The notes under the pieces: model-generated
What the model saw: only the letters and a program-made list of their open reading frames with translations
What the model was told of the DNA's origin: nothing
Databases searched by the model: none
Made by a program: the position numbers and the translations under genes
NCBI GenBank assembly: GCA_003219495.1
Contig: QHOZ01000025.1
Coordinates: 2,333 to 30,733, forward strand
DNA length: 28,401 bases
DNA from: Verrucomicrobiota bacterium
GTDB lineage: Bacteria > Verrucomicrobiota > Verrucomicrobiae > Chthoniobacterales > UBA10450
Direction of reading: 5' to 3'
Part shown: one piece after another, positions 17,461 to 25,687 of the stretch
Layout: each line of letters starts with the position of its first letter
Position numbering within the stretch: position 1 is the first letter of the stretch

Positions 17461-17931
17461 TTAGCGGGAGATGTCGCTTTGGCTGAGCATGGTAAATCCG
17501 GCGCCGCCTAAAACCGACATCGCGCAGTCGTTATCATCCACATGAAGCGCAAGCGCGGCGTGTTCGCGCGGGCGCATGAGCAGCGGATAGGTGAAGTGCA
17601 CGTTGCATTCCGCCATGAACAATGCGGCAAAAAGTTTAGGCAGCTCGGTCGCCACTTCGTACATCTCCACCACGACGACTTCGCACATGCCAAACGCGAT
17701 GTTGTTTTGCCGGAACAATTTCTCCACGCCTTCCGGATCGCTCACGATCAGGCGCGCGATCGCTGAATCGGTCGATTCCGAGACACTCATCGCCATGACA
17801 TGGCAATCGTGCGCATTGAGCATTTTCAGGACGTCATGCATCGCCCCGACTTTGTTCGGCAAAAAGACGGAAAACTGTTTCACCAGCGGTCCGTCGCGTT
17901 TCGAGCTTGTTTGCGGTAGATCGAGTGCCAT
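17461..17931 (-). CDS. ACT-domain protein, tandem ACT repeats
   Basis: The 156-residue protein starts at ATG 17931. After a short head come two ACT-type regulatory domains: about 17-85 (KQFSVFLPNKVGAMHDVLKM, then HVMAMSVSESTDSAIARLIV) and 90-156 (VVVEMYEVATELPKLFAALF, then HFTYPLLMRPREHAALALHV). ACT domains bind amino acids and control enzymes of their metabolism, and the first has the classic Gly-Ala turn of a ligand site. It resembles stand-alone ACT proteins and the small subunit of acetolactate synthase, but no biosynthetic enzyme is adjacent, so its partner is unknown. It heads a minus-strand run that ends with nnr and is divergent from lysS. A longer in-frame extension to 18219 runs antisense to lysS and is ignored. 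Confidence 0.82.
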   Translation of the reverse strand: MALDLPQTSSKRDGPLVKQFSVFLPNKVGAMHDVLKMLNAHDCHVMAMSVSESTDSAIARLIVSDPEGVEKLFRQNNIAFGMCEVVVVEMYEVATELPKLFAALFMAECNVHFTYPLLMRPREHAALALHVDDNDCAMSVLGGAGFTMLSQSDISR

Positions 17932-17938
17932 TGCAGGG

Positions 17939-17974
17939 GAGATAACTATCTCATTCCTCGTCTTTCTTTGGCAA
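17939..17974 (-). promoter_or_regulatory. Promoter of the ACT gene with an operator-like dyad over the -10 box
   Basis: On the minus strand TTGCCA (17969-17974) and GATAGT (17945-17950) are separated by 18 bases, ending 14 bases before ATG 17931. The -10 box lies inside a perfect inverted repeat, GAGATA-AC-TATCTC on the plus strand at 17939-17952. A repressor bound there would block this promoter. Promoter boxes and dyad are visible directly; binding by a regulator is inferred. Confidence 0.4.
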
Positions 17975-18031
17975 ATCGAAAGAAATTGCGGATTGCGCAA
18001 TAGACGAACACGGCGACCATAATCGCGACCT

Positions 18032-19486
18032 ATGGAGCCCGAGAACGAATTGATTGCGCAACGCCGCGAGAAACTGAAAGCGTTGCGCGCGCGCGGCGTC
18101 GAGCCGTTCGGCCACGCCTTTGAAACGTCGGGTTCGATCGCGGAAGTGCGCGAAAAATTCAAAGAAGGCGAGACCTTGCGCGCGGCCGGGCGGATCACCG
18201 CGCATCGCGACATGGGCAAAAGCCATTTTGTCGATCTTCGCGATGCAACCGGCCGATTTCAGATTTATCTCCATGAGAAAGAAGTCGGCGCGGAGTCGAT
18301 GGAGACCTTCAAGCTGCTCGATCTTGGCGACTTCATCGGCGTCGAAGGCGCTTGTTTCACGACGAAAACCGGAGAGCCGACGCTCAAGGCTCACAAATTC
18401 GAAGTGCTTTCGAAATCATTGCGCCCGCCGCCCGAGAAATGGCACGGCTTGCAAGATGTCGAAGCGCGCTATCGCCAGCGATATGTCGATCTTGTTTCAA
18501 ACGAGCAATCGCGAGAAGTGTTTCAAAAGCGCATCGCGATCGTGCGCGAGATCCGGCGTTTTCTTGAAGACCGCGGTTTTCTCGAAGTGGAAACGCCAAT
18601 TTTGCAATCAGTGGCCGGCGGGGCGGCAGCGCAGCCATTCAGCACGCGCCACAAGGCGCTCGGCCTCGATCTTTATCTTCGAATCGCCCCCGAGCTTTAC
18701 TTGAAGCGGCTGCTCGTCGGTGGATTCAACAAAGTTTTTGAGTTGAATCGCAACTTTCGGAACGAAGGCATTTCGCGTAAGCACAATCCGGAATTTACGA
18801 TGCTTGAGGTTTACTGGGCCTACGCCAATTTCGAAAAAATCGCGGACCTGGTCGAGGAAATGGTCTGTCGTTTGGCCGAAAAGGTTTGCGGGTCGTTACA
18901 AATCGAGCACAAGGACGATGAAGGAAAAGTTGTGCGCACGATCAATCTCAAACGCCCGTGGCGCCGCGCGCGATATCTCGATCTTGTTCGTGAGGCGGCG
19001 GGGAAGGATTGGTTCGAGATTTCCCCCGAGAAACGTCGTGAGCGCGCGCGTGAATTGAAATTGGAGATTTTGCCGCAGCACGCGGACTTCGAAGTGACGC
19101 AGCATGTGTTCGAGAAATTGGTCGAGGAAAAAACATTCGATCCGTTGTTCGTGACGCATTGTCCGAAGGAACTGGTGCCGCTTGCCAAACAGAACGCGGA
19201 GGACCCGGCGCTGGTCGATGTTTACGAGTTGATTATCAACGGCGTGGAAATGTCGCCCGGCTACACGGAGCTGAACGATCCCGACGTGCAACGGCAGCGG
19301 TTGCTCGAGCAGGCGGGCGAAGAAACGCAGAAGCTGGATGAAGATTTCTTGCTCGCGCTCGAGCACGGAATGCCTCCCGCGGGCGGCTTCGGCCTTGGAA
19401 TCGATCGTCTCGCGATGATGTTGACCGGCGCGGAGTCGATCCGCGATGTGATTCTGTTTCCGCTGCTAAAACCTAAACGCGAGTGA
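18032..19486 (+). CDS. lysS: Lysyl-tRNA synthetase, class II
   Basis: The 484-residue enzyme charges tRNA-Lys. It has the N-terminal anticodon-binding OB fold (about residues 50-150, with TAHRDMGKSHFVDLRDATGR), and the class II catalytic core from about 165: motif 1 in the RFLEDRGFLEVETPILQSV region, motif 2 as NRNFRNEGISRKHNPEFT (about 237-255) and motif 3 as FGLGIDRLAMMLTG (about 452-466). ENGVEMSPGY-type lysine-binding residues appear as INGVEMSPGYTELNDP. Length is a little under the E. coli enzyme. ATG 18032 is preceded by CATAAT at 18018-18023, a good -10 match that would give an almost leaderless transcript. No defect is seen. The next gene is convergent 15 bases downstream. Confidence 0.97.
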   Translation: MEPENELIAQRREKLKALRARGVEPFGHAFETSGSIAEVREKFKEGETLRAAGRITAHRDMGKSHFVDLRDATGRFQIYLHEKEVGAESMETFKLLDLGDFIGVEGACFTTKTGEPTLKAHKFEVLSKSLRPPPEKWHGLQDVEARYRQRYVDLVSNEQSREVFQKRIAIVREIRRFLEDRGFLEVETPILQSVAGGAAAQPFSTRHKALGLDLYLRIAPELYLKRLLVGGFNKVFELNRNFRNEGISRKHNPEFTMLEVYWAYANFEKIADLVEEMVCRLAEKVCGSLQIEHKDDEGKVVRTINLKRPWRRARYLDLVREAAGKDWFEISPEKRRERARELKLEILPQHADFEVTQHVFEKLVEEKTFDPLFVTHCPKELVPLAKQNAEDPALVDVYELIINGVEMSPGYTELNDPDVQRQRLLEQAGEETQKLDEDFLLALEHGMPPAGGFGLGIDRLAMMLTGAESIRDVILFPLLKPKRE

Positions 19487-19501
19487 CGCGCTCGACTGCG
19501 A

Positions 19502-20134
19502 TTATTCCTTCGATGCGCTGGACGTCTTCGCTTTCGGCGTCGCGCTAGGTGAGGGACTCGATTCCGCTTCCGCCTTCTCTGCCTTCTTCGGCTTTTCCGG
19601 GTTTTCCGGATTGAAGATTAGCTGTCTTGTTTTGAAACGTGGATCGCTCTGATCTTCCGGCTCTGAATTGGAATTCGCGTTGGCGTTAGCGTTAGCGTTA
19701 GCATTGGCATTTTCTTGCGGCTGCTGGGGTTTCGCCGCCACCTTGTCGATCGAACTAACGCCGGAGATGGCCAATTCGCTTTGGAACTTCGGATCGGTGC
19801 CGCTGCTAAAAAGTTTCTTCGCGTCGACTTCTTTCGCTTTCTCATTCTTGTGCGTCTTGAAATGCAGCATGCCGTCGTCACGCAACATTGTACCCATGGA
19901 GTCTCTGGTTTTGCCGCGATAGAGTGAATCGTCTACATCGGCGGTATTGGACTCTTCGTCTGGCGTCGCGGAGGGCGCAGCGCTTGTATTCCTGGTTCCC
20001 AGGCCGGTCGTCGCGCCGCTTGGGCCGCCAGGTAAACTGACCGCGTGACCTCCAAAGCTATCGGACTGCGCGAGCGCAACGCAGCAACTTGCTCCAAGGA
20101 GTGCGAAAACCAACAGGGGCACGGCGGCTTTCAT
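19502..20134 (-). CDS. Secreted low-complexity hypothetical protein with an Asn-Ala repeat
   Basis: The 210-residue product begins with a signal peptide (MKAAVPLLVFALLGASCCVA), which favours ATG 20134 over an in-frame start at 20155. I recognise no family. The mature part is hydrophilic and predicted disordered: Ser/Gly/Thr near the start, a conserved-looking central piece (YRGKTRDSMGTMLRDDGML, then LHFKTHKN) and a C terminus rich in Pro, Lys and Glu. Near residue 145 lies an Asn-Ala dipeptide repeated six times, encoded by a hexamer array. The cysteines lie in the signal region (ASCC), so a lipoprotein anchor is possible but the lipobox is imperfect. It follows the ZIP gene in the same direction with 55 bases between, and could share that transcript. 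Confidence 0.7.
   Translation of the reverse strand: MKAAVPLLVFALLGASCCVALAQSDSFGGHAVSLPGGPSGATTGLGTRNTSAAPSATPDEESNTADVDDSLYRGKTRDSMGTMLRDDGMLHFKTHKNEKAKEVDAKKLFSSGTDPKFQSELAISGVSSIDKVAAKPQQPQENANANANANANANSNSEPEDQSDPRFKTRQLIFNPENPEKPKKAEKAEAESSPSPSATPKAKTSSASKE
19677..19712. repeat. Hexanucleotide tandem array encoding Asn-Ala
   Basis: Six six-base units read on the plus strand as GCGTTG, GCGTTA, GCGTTA, GCGTTA, GCATTG and GCATTT. They lie in frame inside the secreted protein gene and encode six Asn-Ala pairs. Changes of copy number would keep the reading frame, so only protein length would vary. Confidence 0.9.
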
Positions 20135-20189
20135 GAGGGCAACTGAGTACAACAACGCGCTCGAAAAATCAACTCGATCTGCGGCCCGA

Positions 20190-20957
20190 TTACGCCGCGA
20201 CCATTCGCAGAAAGATGTTCAGCGCCGCGATCAGGGCGAGCCCAAGTAAAAAGCTGGTTACCACGAGCGCTTTCTCGTGCTTGAGCATTTCACCCAGCAC
20301 CGCGTGAGCGGCTAGATAGAGAAATCCGCCCCCGACTTGCGCCATGAAAAGGCCGAGCCAGAAACTTGGTTTGTTCGCAAGTAAGAAAAATCCTGCAAGC
20401 GCTCCGAGCAACGTGGTCGCCTCGACCGCGGCCACCCAGGCAAGGGAACGAGCCCGTTGCATTCCCGCGCCGATGAGAAGACTCCCGAGGGCGAGCCCTT
20501 CCGGAATTTTGTGAATGCACAATGCGCTGAAGAGCGACCATTGCCCGGCGATCGTCGATTGCGCTTCCTGCCCGATGCTGAGTGCAAGTCCATCCATGCT
20601 GCTGTGGATCGCGAGCGCGATGATGAGCGTGGAGGCGATCTCCGCGAAATGTTTCGTCGCGTCCGCATCGAAGTGGCTGGCAGCGCACGCCGGGCAGACG
20701 TGGTGCACGTATTTGCTGATAAAGAAAAAAAGCGCATAGCCGGTGGCGGCGGCGAGAATCACCGACCACCAATTGGCGCTCGCAAAACTTTCCGGCAGAA
20801 TCGCGAACAAACTTACGCCGAGGAGCGTGCCGGCGGCGAAACTGATCAGCGCGCAGAGCGGGCGGTGCGTTAAGCGCAAGCTCGTCGCGATTGCACCACC
20901 GACGAGCGCAAATCCGTAAGCTGCTCCGACCTGCCAACACGTGAGGCTTGCGTTCAT
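20190..20957 (-). CDS. ZIP-family metal transporter
   Basis: The 255-residue membrane protein moves divalent cations, usually zinc, into the cytoplasm. It shows about eight helices and both ZIP signatures: AIHSSMDGLALS in helix 4 (His118, Asp122) and CIHKIPEGLALGS in helix 5 (His149, Glu153), the binuclear metal site. The loop between helices 3 and 4 has a metal-binding cluster HHVCPACAASH (His85, His86, Cys88, Cys91, His95), where many ZIPs have a His-rich loop. It lies 33 bases downstream of the CDF exporter gene in the same direction, so an importer and an exporter are probably cotranscribed. Metal choice is inferred from family and neighbours. Confidence 0.88.
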   Translation of the reverse strand: MNASLTCWQVGAAYGFALVGGAIATSLRLTHRPLCALISFAAGTLLGVSLFAILPESFASANWWSVILAAATGYALFFFISKYVHHVCPACAASHFDADATKHFAEIASTLIIALAIHSSMDGLALSIGQEAQSTIAGQWSLFSALCIHKIPEGLALGSLLIGAGMQRARSLAWVAAVEATTLLGALAGFFLLANKPSFWLGLFMAQVGGGFLYLAAHAVLGEMLKHEKALVVTSFLLGLALIAALNIFLRMVAA

Positions 20958-20990
20958 TGTCGATCTTGCAAAGTGCGAAGGCCTAACGAA

Positions 20991-21893
20991 TCAAGGCGCG
21001 AGCGAGCACGCGTTCGCGTTTTGCTCGATCTGAATAGTGGAGTGTTCGATTCCAAAGTTGCGGTGGAGATGCTCGCAAACGCGGTTAAGAAATTCGTCGC
21101 TGCCGGATTCGTTCGGCATCTCCAGATGCACGGTCAGCGCGATGCGGGTCGTGCTCAGCGGCCAGATGTGCAAATCGTGGACCGCGCTGACGCCATCAAG
21201 CGTTTCCAAATAATTGCGCACTGCCGTTGGATCGACATTCGGCGGGACAAGATCGAGCGCCATCGCGAGCGAGTGACGCAACAATCCCCACGTTCCGTAA
21301 ACGATCACGGCGTTAATCACCAAACTCGTGACCGGATCGACCCAGTGCCATCCGGTAGAAATGATAATCAGTCCAGCAATCACGACGCCGGCCGAAACCG
21401 CCGCATCCGATGCCATGTGTAAAAAAACGCCTTTAATATTCAGATCGTGTTTGTGCCCGCGGAAAAAAAACAGCGCCGTTACGCCGTTAATCACGATTCC
21501 GAGCGCGGCCACGACCATCACGGTCTTTGCGGCCACTTCTCCGGGCTCGCTGAATCGCCGGATCGCCTCCCAAGTGATCCCGCCAACGGCGACGAGCAAC
21601 AGAATCGCGTTCGCGAGCGCGGCAAGAATGGAGGATCGCCCAAGTCCGTAAGTGCGACGTTCCGTGGCGGCAGTTTTCCCGAGATAAATCGCGCACCATG
21701 CCAGAAGCAGGCCGAGCACGTCGCCAAAATTATGTCCGGCATCAGCGATCAACGCGAGGGAATGGGCGCGAATTCCGAAAACGATCTGCGCGATCACGTA
21801 GGCAATGTTCAACGTCACACCAATCGCGAAGGCCGGCCCGAAGCCGGTTGATCTCGGCAAATCGTCGTCGTGCGAATGGTTCATCGCGGACAT
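20991..21893 (-). CDS. Cation diffusion facilitator (CzcD/ZitB-type) metal exporter
   Basis: The 300-residue protein exports Zn2+ and related ions from the cytoplasm in exchange for protons. Six helices are visible, with metal-site motifs DAGHNFGD in helix 2 (His54, Asp58) and FLHMASDAAVS in helix 5 (His159, Asp163), and a C-terminal cytoplasmic domain with VHDLHIWPLSTTRIALTVHL and EHSTIQIEQ. The short His-containing N terminus (MNHSHDDD) is typical, and the loop between helices 4 and 5 holds GHKHD. The start is ATG 21893, four bases downstream of the DUF3147 stop. Placement in a run with uptake genes suggests coordinated homeostasis. Confidence 0.93.
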   Translation of the reverse strand: MSAMNHSHDDDLPRSTGFGPAFAIGVTLNIAYVIAQIVFGIRAHSLALIADAGHNFGDVLGLLLAWCAIYLGKTAATERRTYGLGRSSILAALANAILLLVAVGGITWEAIRRFSEPGEVAAKTVMVVAALGIVINGVTALFFFRGHKHDLNIKGVFLHMASDAAVSAGVVIAGLIIISTGWHWVDPVTSLVINAVIVYGTWGLLRHSLAMALDLVPPNVDPTAVRNYLETLDGVSAVHDLHIWPLSTTRIALTVHLEMPNESGSDEFLNRVCEHLHRNFGIEHSTIQIEQNANACSLAP

Positions 21894-21897
21894 TGAT

Positions 21898-22275
21898 TTA
21901 AATTTCGATTCCGATCCGCTTGAGCACCAGGCTCATTATTAAGTAGGCGACAACGGTCACTCCGCAGCTCACAGCGAGTGCGAACGGGAAACTGAGCTGC
22001 CACCGCGTAAGTAGCGGAGGAAGAATCGCGAACAGAACAAGCGAAGGAAGCACGAGCCAGAAAACGCCGGTCGAAAATTGAGCGAGCCGCGCCGCGTCGT
22101 GAGTGTCCCGCCAAAGCCAAATCATGGCCAGGATCGAAACAATCGGCAGCGAAGCGATCAGCGCGCCGAAAAACGAGCTGCGTTTCGCCACCTCGGAGAT
22201 GATCGCGATGAGGATTGCCGAGATCGCGATTTTAATAATGGGCTGCGTCACACGTGAACGCTCCAAGCGTCTCAC
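21898..22275 (-). CDS. DUF3147 small membrane protein
   Basis: The 125-residue protein (GTG 22275; GTG 22251 is the alternative, beginning at VTQPIIK) has four hydrophobic segments. The first pair contains the family pattern ISEVAKRSSFFGALIASLPI, followed by MIWLWRDTHDAARLAQFSTG and FWLVLPSLVLFAILPPLLTR. The function of DUF3147 is unknown; members often lie near transporters. It sits 19 bases after the permease stop and four bases before the CDF start, so it is almost certainly part of the operon. It could assist the transporters, but nothing in its sequence shows a metal site. Confidence 0.8.
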   Translation of the reverse strand: MRRLERSRVTQPIIKIAISAILIAIISEVAKRSSFFGALIASLPIVSILAMIWLWRDTHDAARLAQFSTGVFWLVLPSLVLFAILPPLLTRWQLSFPFALAVSCGVTVVAYLIMSLVLKRIGIEI

Positions 22276-22294
22276 AAAAATCGCAATAACTTTT

Positions 22295-23110
22295 CTACGG
22301 ATTGCGCGTCCGAATCATCCCGGCCGCTGAGACCACGATGAGCAACGCGCCGAATGTGCAGACGATCGCTGCGCCGGACGGCAAATCCCACCAATAGGAG
22401 AGAAACAAACCGGCGACTCCGCCGATGAGCGCGATGATCCAGCCGATGAGTAAGCGATTGCCGATGCGTTGCGCGAGATTGATTCCGCAAACCGCCGGCA
22501 CAATCAGATAACTGAAAACCAAAAGCACGCCGGCGATGCGTACGAAACTCGTCACGACCAAACCGAACACGACGTAGAAAAGAAAATCCCACCAACGGAC
22601 GCGCAATCCTTTTTGATAAGCGCCTTCGCGATCGAATGAGACGAGCAGGAAATTTCTGCGGAAGGCGAAATGGAAAATGCCGACCGCCGCGAAAAGGGCG
22701 AAGCGTTCCCAAACTTCGCGCGGCGTGACGAGCAAAATATTTCCGACCAGCATGTTCTTGATTTCTTCATCGCCCTCGGCGGCGCGACTCAACAACAGCA
22801 CCGCCGCCGCGGCCGCGACGACGTAGGAAATTCCTATGACTGCTTCCTGCGGAATTTGGCTCGTGCGTTTTCCAGTCACGGAAAAAATCGCCGCGCCAAT
22901 CAACGTGAAGAGCAGCGCGATGCCGAACGTGGTCCAACTTTCAAGATCGATATGCAACAGAACGGCGAGACAAATTCCAAGCGACGCCATTTGCGCCATC
23001 GCGATGTCGATGAAGATGATCCCGCGTTGGACGACGTGCAGTCCGAGATAAACGAGCAACCACGGCAATAGAATACAGGCCATGATCGGCCAGAACATTA
23101 CTTCCCACAT
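22295..23110 (-). CDS. znuB: Zn/Mn-type ABC transporter permease (ABC-3 family, ZnuB-like)
   Basis: The 271-residue protein has seven or eight membrane helices and the ABC-3 permease pattern: GLHVVQRGIIFIDIAMAQMA near the start, GISYVVAAAAAVLLLSR in the middle and the cytoplasmic coupling segment LLVFSYLIVPAVCGINLAQR. With the binding protein it would import Zn2+ or Mn2+ across the inner membrane. It begins one base after the binding-protein stop. A cognate ABC ATPase (ZnuC) is not found before the binding protein, after the permease or anywhere else in the window, so it must be encoded elsewhere or the operon has lost it. The symbol is used for the family; metal specificity is not proven. 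Confidence 0.88.
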   Translation of the reverse strand: MWEVMFWPIMACILLPWLLVYLGLHVVQRGIIFIDIAMAQMASLGICLAVLLHIDLESWTTFGIALLFTLIGAAIFSVTGKRTSQIPQEAVIGISYVVAAAAAVLLLSRAAEGDEEIKNMLVGNILLVTPREVWERFALFAAVGIFHFAFRRNFLLVSFDREGAYQKGLRVRWWDFLFYVVFGLVVTSFVRIAGVLLVFSYLIVPAVCGINLAQRIGNRLLIGWIIALIGGVAGLFLSYWWDLPSGAAIVCTFGALLIVVSAAGMIRTRNP

Positions 23111-23111
23111 A

Positions 23112-24008
23112 TTATTTAAGCGCGGCCGCGAGCCGCGAAACCAGCGTGTCGATTAATTTCACGTAACTGTCAGTTCCGGAAACGCCGCCGGGAAACTGCG
23201 CGAACTCCACCACCTTCGCTCCGGTCGCGTTCGCCACTTTCTCGGCAATGCGCTTGTCGTGATACGGCTCAACGATCACCGCCTTGACGTGTTGCGCTTT
23301 AATTTGCGCGATCACTTCGGTCAAATGCGACGGCGACGGCGGAATGCCCGGCTTCGGTTCAAGGAAGATGTCGATGTTTATTCCGAAACGGTGCGCGAAG
23401 TATGGCCACGAATCGTGATAAGCCGCGACGTGTTGCCCGTTAAACGGCTGCATCGCGGCGCCCCACTCTTGAAGTTTCGCATTGATCGTTGATTCGAATT
23501 TTTTGTAGTTCGCGTCGTAGAACGCCGCATTCGGCGGATCAATCGCGGCAAACGATTGTGCGATGTGCTGCGCGACCGCCTTGGCAATGATCGGATCAAT
23601 GCAAAAATGCGGATTTCCCAGCGCGTGCACGTCGCCCGCGGCGCGGGTCACGTTCGCCGGGACATTCATCAATCGAATTCCCTGCGACGCTTGCACCCGT
23701 CCGGGTTTTCCGACTTCGATCTTCGGATTGCGCGCGTTTTGCAGGAGCGGCGGCAACCAACCGAGCTCGAGCTCCGCGCCGCCGTCAATCAACACGTCCG
23801 CGTTGCGCAACGAAACAACGAAGCTCGGCCGCGCATCGACGAAGTGTGGATCTTCGGTCGGTTTCGCGAGAACGACGATGTCGATCTTGTCCTGGCCAAT
23901 TTCGCGCGCGAGCGATCCGAAATCCGGAAGAGTGGTAACAACGTTGAGTTTAGCCTGCGCGGAAAACGCGCCGACGAAGAGGAAAAGGAAGAGGAATATT
24001 TTTTTCAT
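23112..24008 (-). CDS. znuA: Periplasmic metal-binding protein of an ABC transporter (ZnuA-like, cluster A-I)
   Basis: The 298-residue protein starts with a signal peptide (MKKIFLFLFLFVGAFSAQA) and binds a transition metal for the permease. Candidate ligands are His55 (TEDPHFVDA), His134 (GNPHFCIDP), His198 (YHDSWPYFAHRF) and an acidic residue in the VEPYHDKR segment. The long helix linking the two lobes is recognisable. Classical ZnuA proteins carry a His/Asp-rich loop between the first two ligands; it is absent here, which leaves zinc and manganese both possible. The gene follows the porin by three bases and precedes the permease by one base. Confidence 0.88.
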   Translation of the reverse strand: MKKIFLFLFLFVGAFSAQAKLNVVTTLPDFGSLAREIGQDKIDIVVLAKPTEDPHFVDARPSFVVSLRNADVLIDGGAELELGWLPPLLQNARNPKIEVGKPGRVQASQGIRLMNVPANVTRAAGDVHALGNPHFCIDPIIAKAVAQHIAQSFAAIDPPNAAFYDANYKKFESTINAKLQEWGAAMQPFNGQHVAAYHDSWPYFAHRFGINIDIFLEPKPGIPPSPSHLTEVIAQIKAQHVKAVIVEPYHDKRIAEKVANATGAKVVEFAQFPGGVSGTDSYVKLIDTLVSRLAAALK

Positions 24009-24011
24009 GTT

Positions 24012-25561
24012 TTAGAATTTGTGAGCGCCGTGTGCGCCGAGGATGAATTCGAATTGAAGGAAGACCGAGTCGGCCTCTCGATCGGTCAGGAAAAATGTTT
24101 CGTCGAGAAAATCGTGGTTGTATTGGAGGCGGATTTTCGAGAACTCGGTGGGATACCAGGTCAGGTTCGCGCTGATCCGTGAGCGCGATTGTCGATCCAG
24201 ATCGTCGGTGAATCGCGAATCCTCCGCGTCGTAGTAATCGCCGCGAATTCCCGCGACCCATCCTTTTTTGAATCCCCAAAGCGCCTGCGAGTAGAGACCC
24301 CAATCGTGAAATGTTTCCGCGACTGGAAACGTTTCGTTCTCGCCTCGGCCCGCTTCGAACCGCCGATACATGAATTCGGTTTGCCATTTCACGAACGGAA
24401 ACCCGCCCTCCGCGTTCGCGCTCTTCCATTTGTAGAGAAGATCGCCGCCGTAAATTTGCGTTCGCGCATTTCCGCCGGTTTCATTCGAGCCAAACGCGCC
24501 CGAAATTCCCGCGAGCACAACCTGCGTCGATGAAAGATCGACCGAATTTTCCCAGCGCGGCACCCAAACAAAATCTTCCAGGCCACGCAGCTCGCGATCG
24601 GTTGTCATTCGTCCGTAAACTATTCCGTTGTCACCCGGATTCCGGAGATCCAGGAAATTTGCGCGCCGACTCCGCGCAAGCCGTCCGGGCCGAGAAATTT
24701 TCCGGCGACGATCGGATAATCGGCAAAGTCCCAGGTGTGCGGATGCGTCGGATTGATTCGCCCGAATGCGGAAAAAAACTGTCCGGCCTTGACCTGAAGA
24801 TTGAATGGCAAGCTCGTCGTTTGCATGAACGCTTCTTCGACCTCGACGTCGGTGTTGTTGTCGTTGTCGAGCTTGAAGACAATGTTCGCGAATCCTTCGA
24901 AGTAGGGATCGACCGCGCCGTCCAACGCGAGCTCGATGTTGCGCGCGTTGAATCCGCGCTGCATCGGGTCGTGATCGCCGACTTCGATGCGGTCGAGATG
25001 TTTGTCGCTGGAGTAGGCGAGCGCGAACAATCCGTCGAACGAGATGTTCATGTAATTTTTGCCGCTCCCGATCCCGATCGGCTGCGTCAACGAGCCGCCC
25101 GCGCCGCTGGTCGAGATTGTTTCCGACGACGCGGATGAAACGACGGCATTGTCGTTAGTCGGAAAATTTCCAACCGCAGTGCCGTTCGCGTTCACGCCTG
25201 GACTTTGTGCAGGTGCCGGCGCGGACGCGGTTGTCGATGAAACCACCGCTGAGTCTTCGGTTGCGAATTGTTTTGCCGCCGCGCTTGCGGCCGGTGACGC
25301 GGATGGCAGCGGTGATGCCGCTGCGACCGGGGGCGGCTCGGATGATTCCGCACTCTCGCTGTTCTTCTGATTCAATCGATCGATGGTGGTTTGCTGATCG
25401 GTCACGGTTCGCTGCAACGTTTTCACCGTGTCGGTCAACGCCTTCACTTGTTCCCGCAATTCACGCATGTCAGACGACGATGCAGGCGTGTTCGCCGCAT
25501 CTTGCGCCTGGACGTTTGCCAGCGCAGCGCTGGCCAGTCCAATTAAAATAAATTTCTTCAT
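24012..25561 (-). pseudogene. Outer-membrane porin with coiled-coil N terminus, interrupted by a frame change and missing segment
   Basis: The start is ATG 25561, with AGGAG five bases upstream (25567-25571). After a signal peptide comes a coiled coil (MRELREQVKALTDTVKTLQR), a Ser/Pro/Ala linker, then a beta barrel (NYMNISFDGLFALAYSSD, then FNARNIELALDGAVDPYF) of the OprP/metal-porin type. The first frame stops at 24620 just after GAQISWISG. The other frame, open upstream of 24608, reads RNPGDNGIVYGRM, then TTDRELRGLEDFVWVPRW, and continues to an OMP-like terminal Phe at 24012. Around 25 barrel residues normally lie between GAQISW and RNPGD and are missing, as is the frame. The gene directly precedes the binding protein and would provide outer-membrane entry for the metal. 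Both halves are conserved in character, so the gene was recently functional or the break is not real. Confidence 0.82.
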
Positions 25562-25630
25562 CAAAACTCCTGATCATCAAAGTTTGGGCAAAGGCCCGGA
25601 TGAGTTTGCGTTCGCGCGCGTTGATCTAGC

Positions 25631-25675
25631 GACGCAAGGAAACGCGCAAAGCGTCGCCATCCCGCAAGCGCGGGA
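25631..25675. repeat. Hairpin-rich repeat upstream of the porin gene
   Basis: Two nested or adjacent dyads are seen: GACGC (25631-25635) with GCGTC (25651-25655), and TCCCGC (25660-25665) with GCGGGA (25670-25675) around a four-base loop. The stems are G+C-rich and lie between the stop of the small exported protein gene and the porin start. This could be a REP-like element or a transcript-stabilising or terminating structure. No T-tract follows on the minus strand, so a simple terminator is less likely. Confidence 0.4.
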
Positions 25676-25687
25676 ATGGATCAACCG

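Noticed and set aside
17932..18219. N-terminal extension of the ACT protein
   Set aside because: It runs antisense through the start of lysS and passes the promoter region; the ACT fold begins after ATG 17931.
19677..19712. Phase-variation repeat
   Set aside because: Units are six bases long, so copy changes would not shift the frame; they only lengthen an Asn-Ala run.
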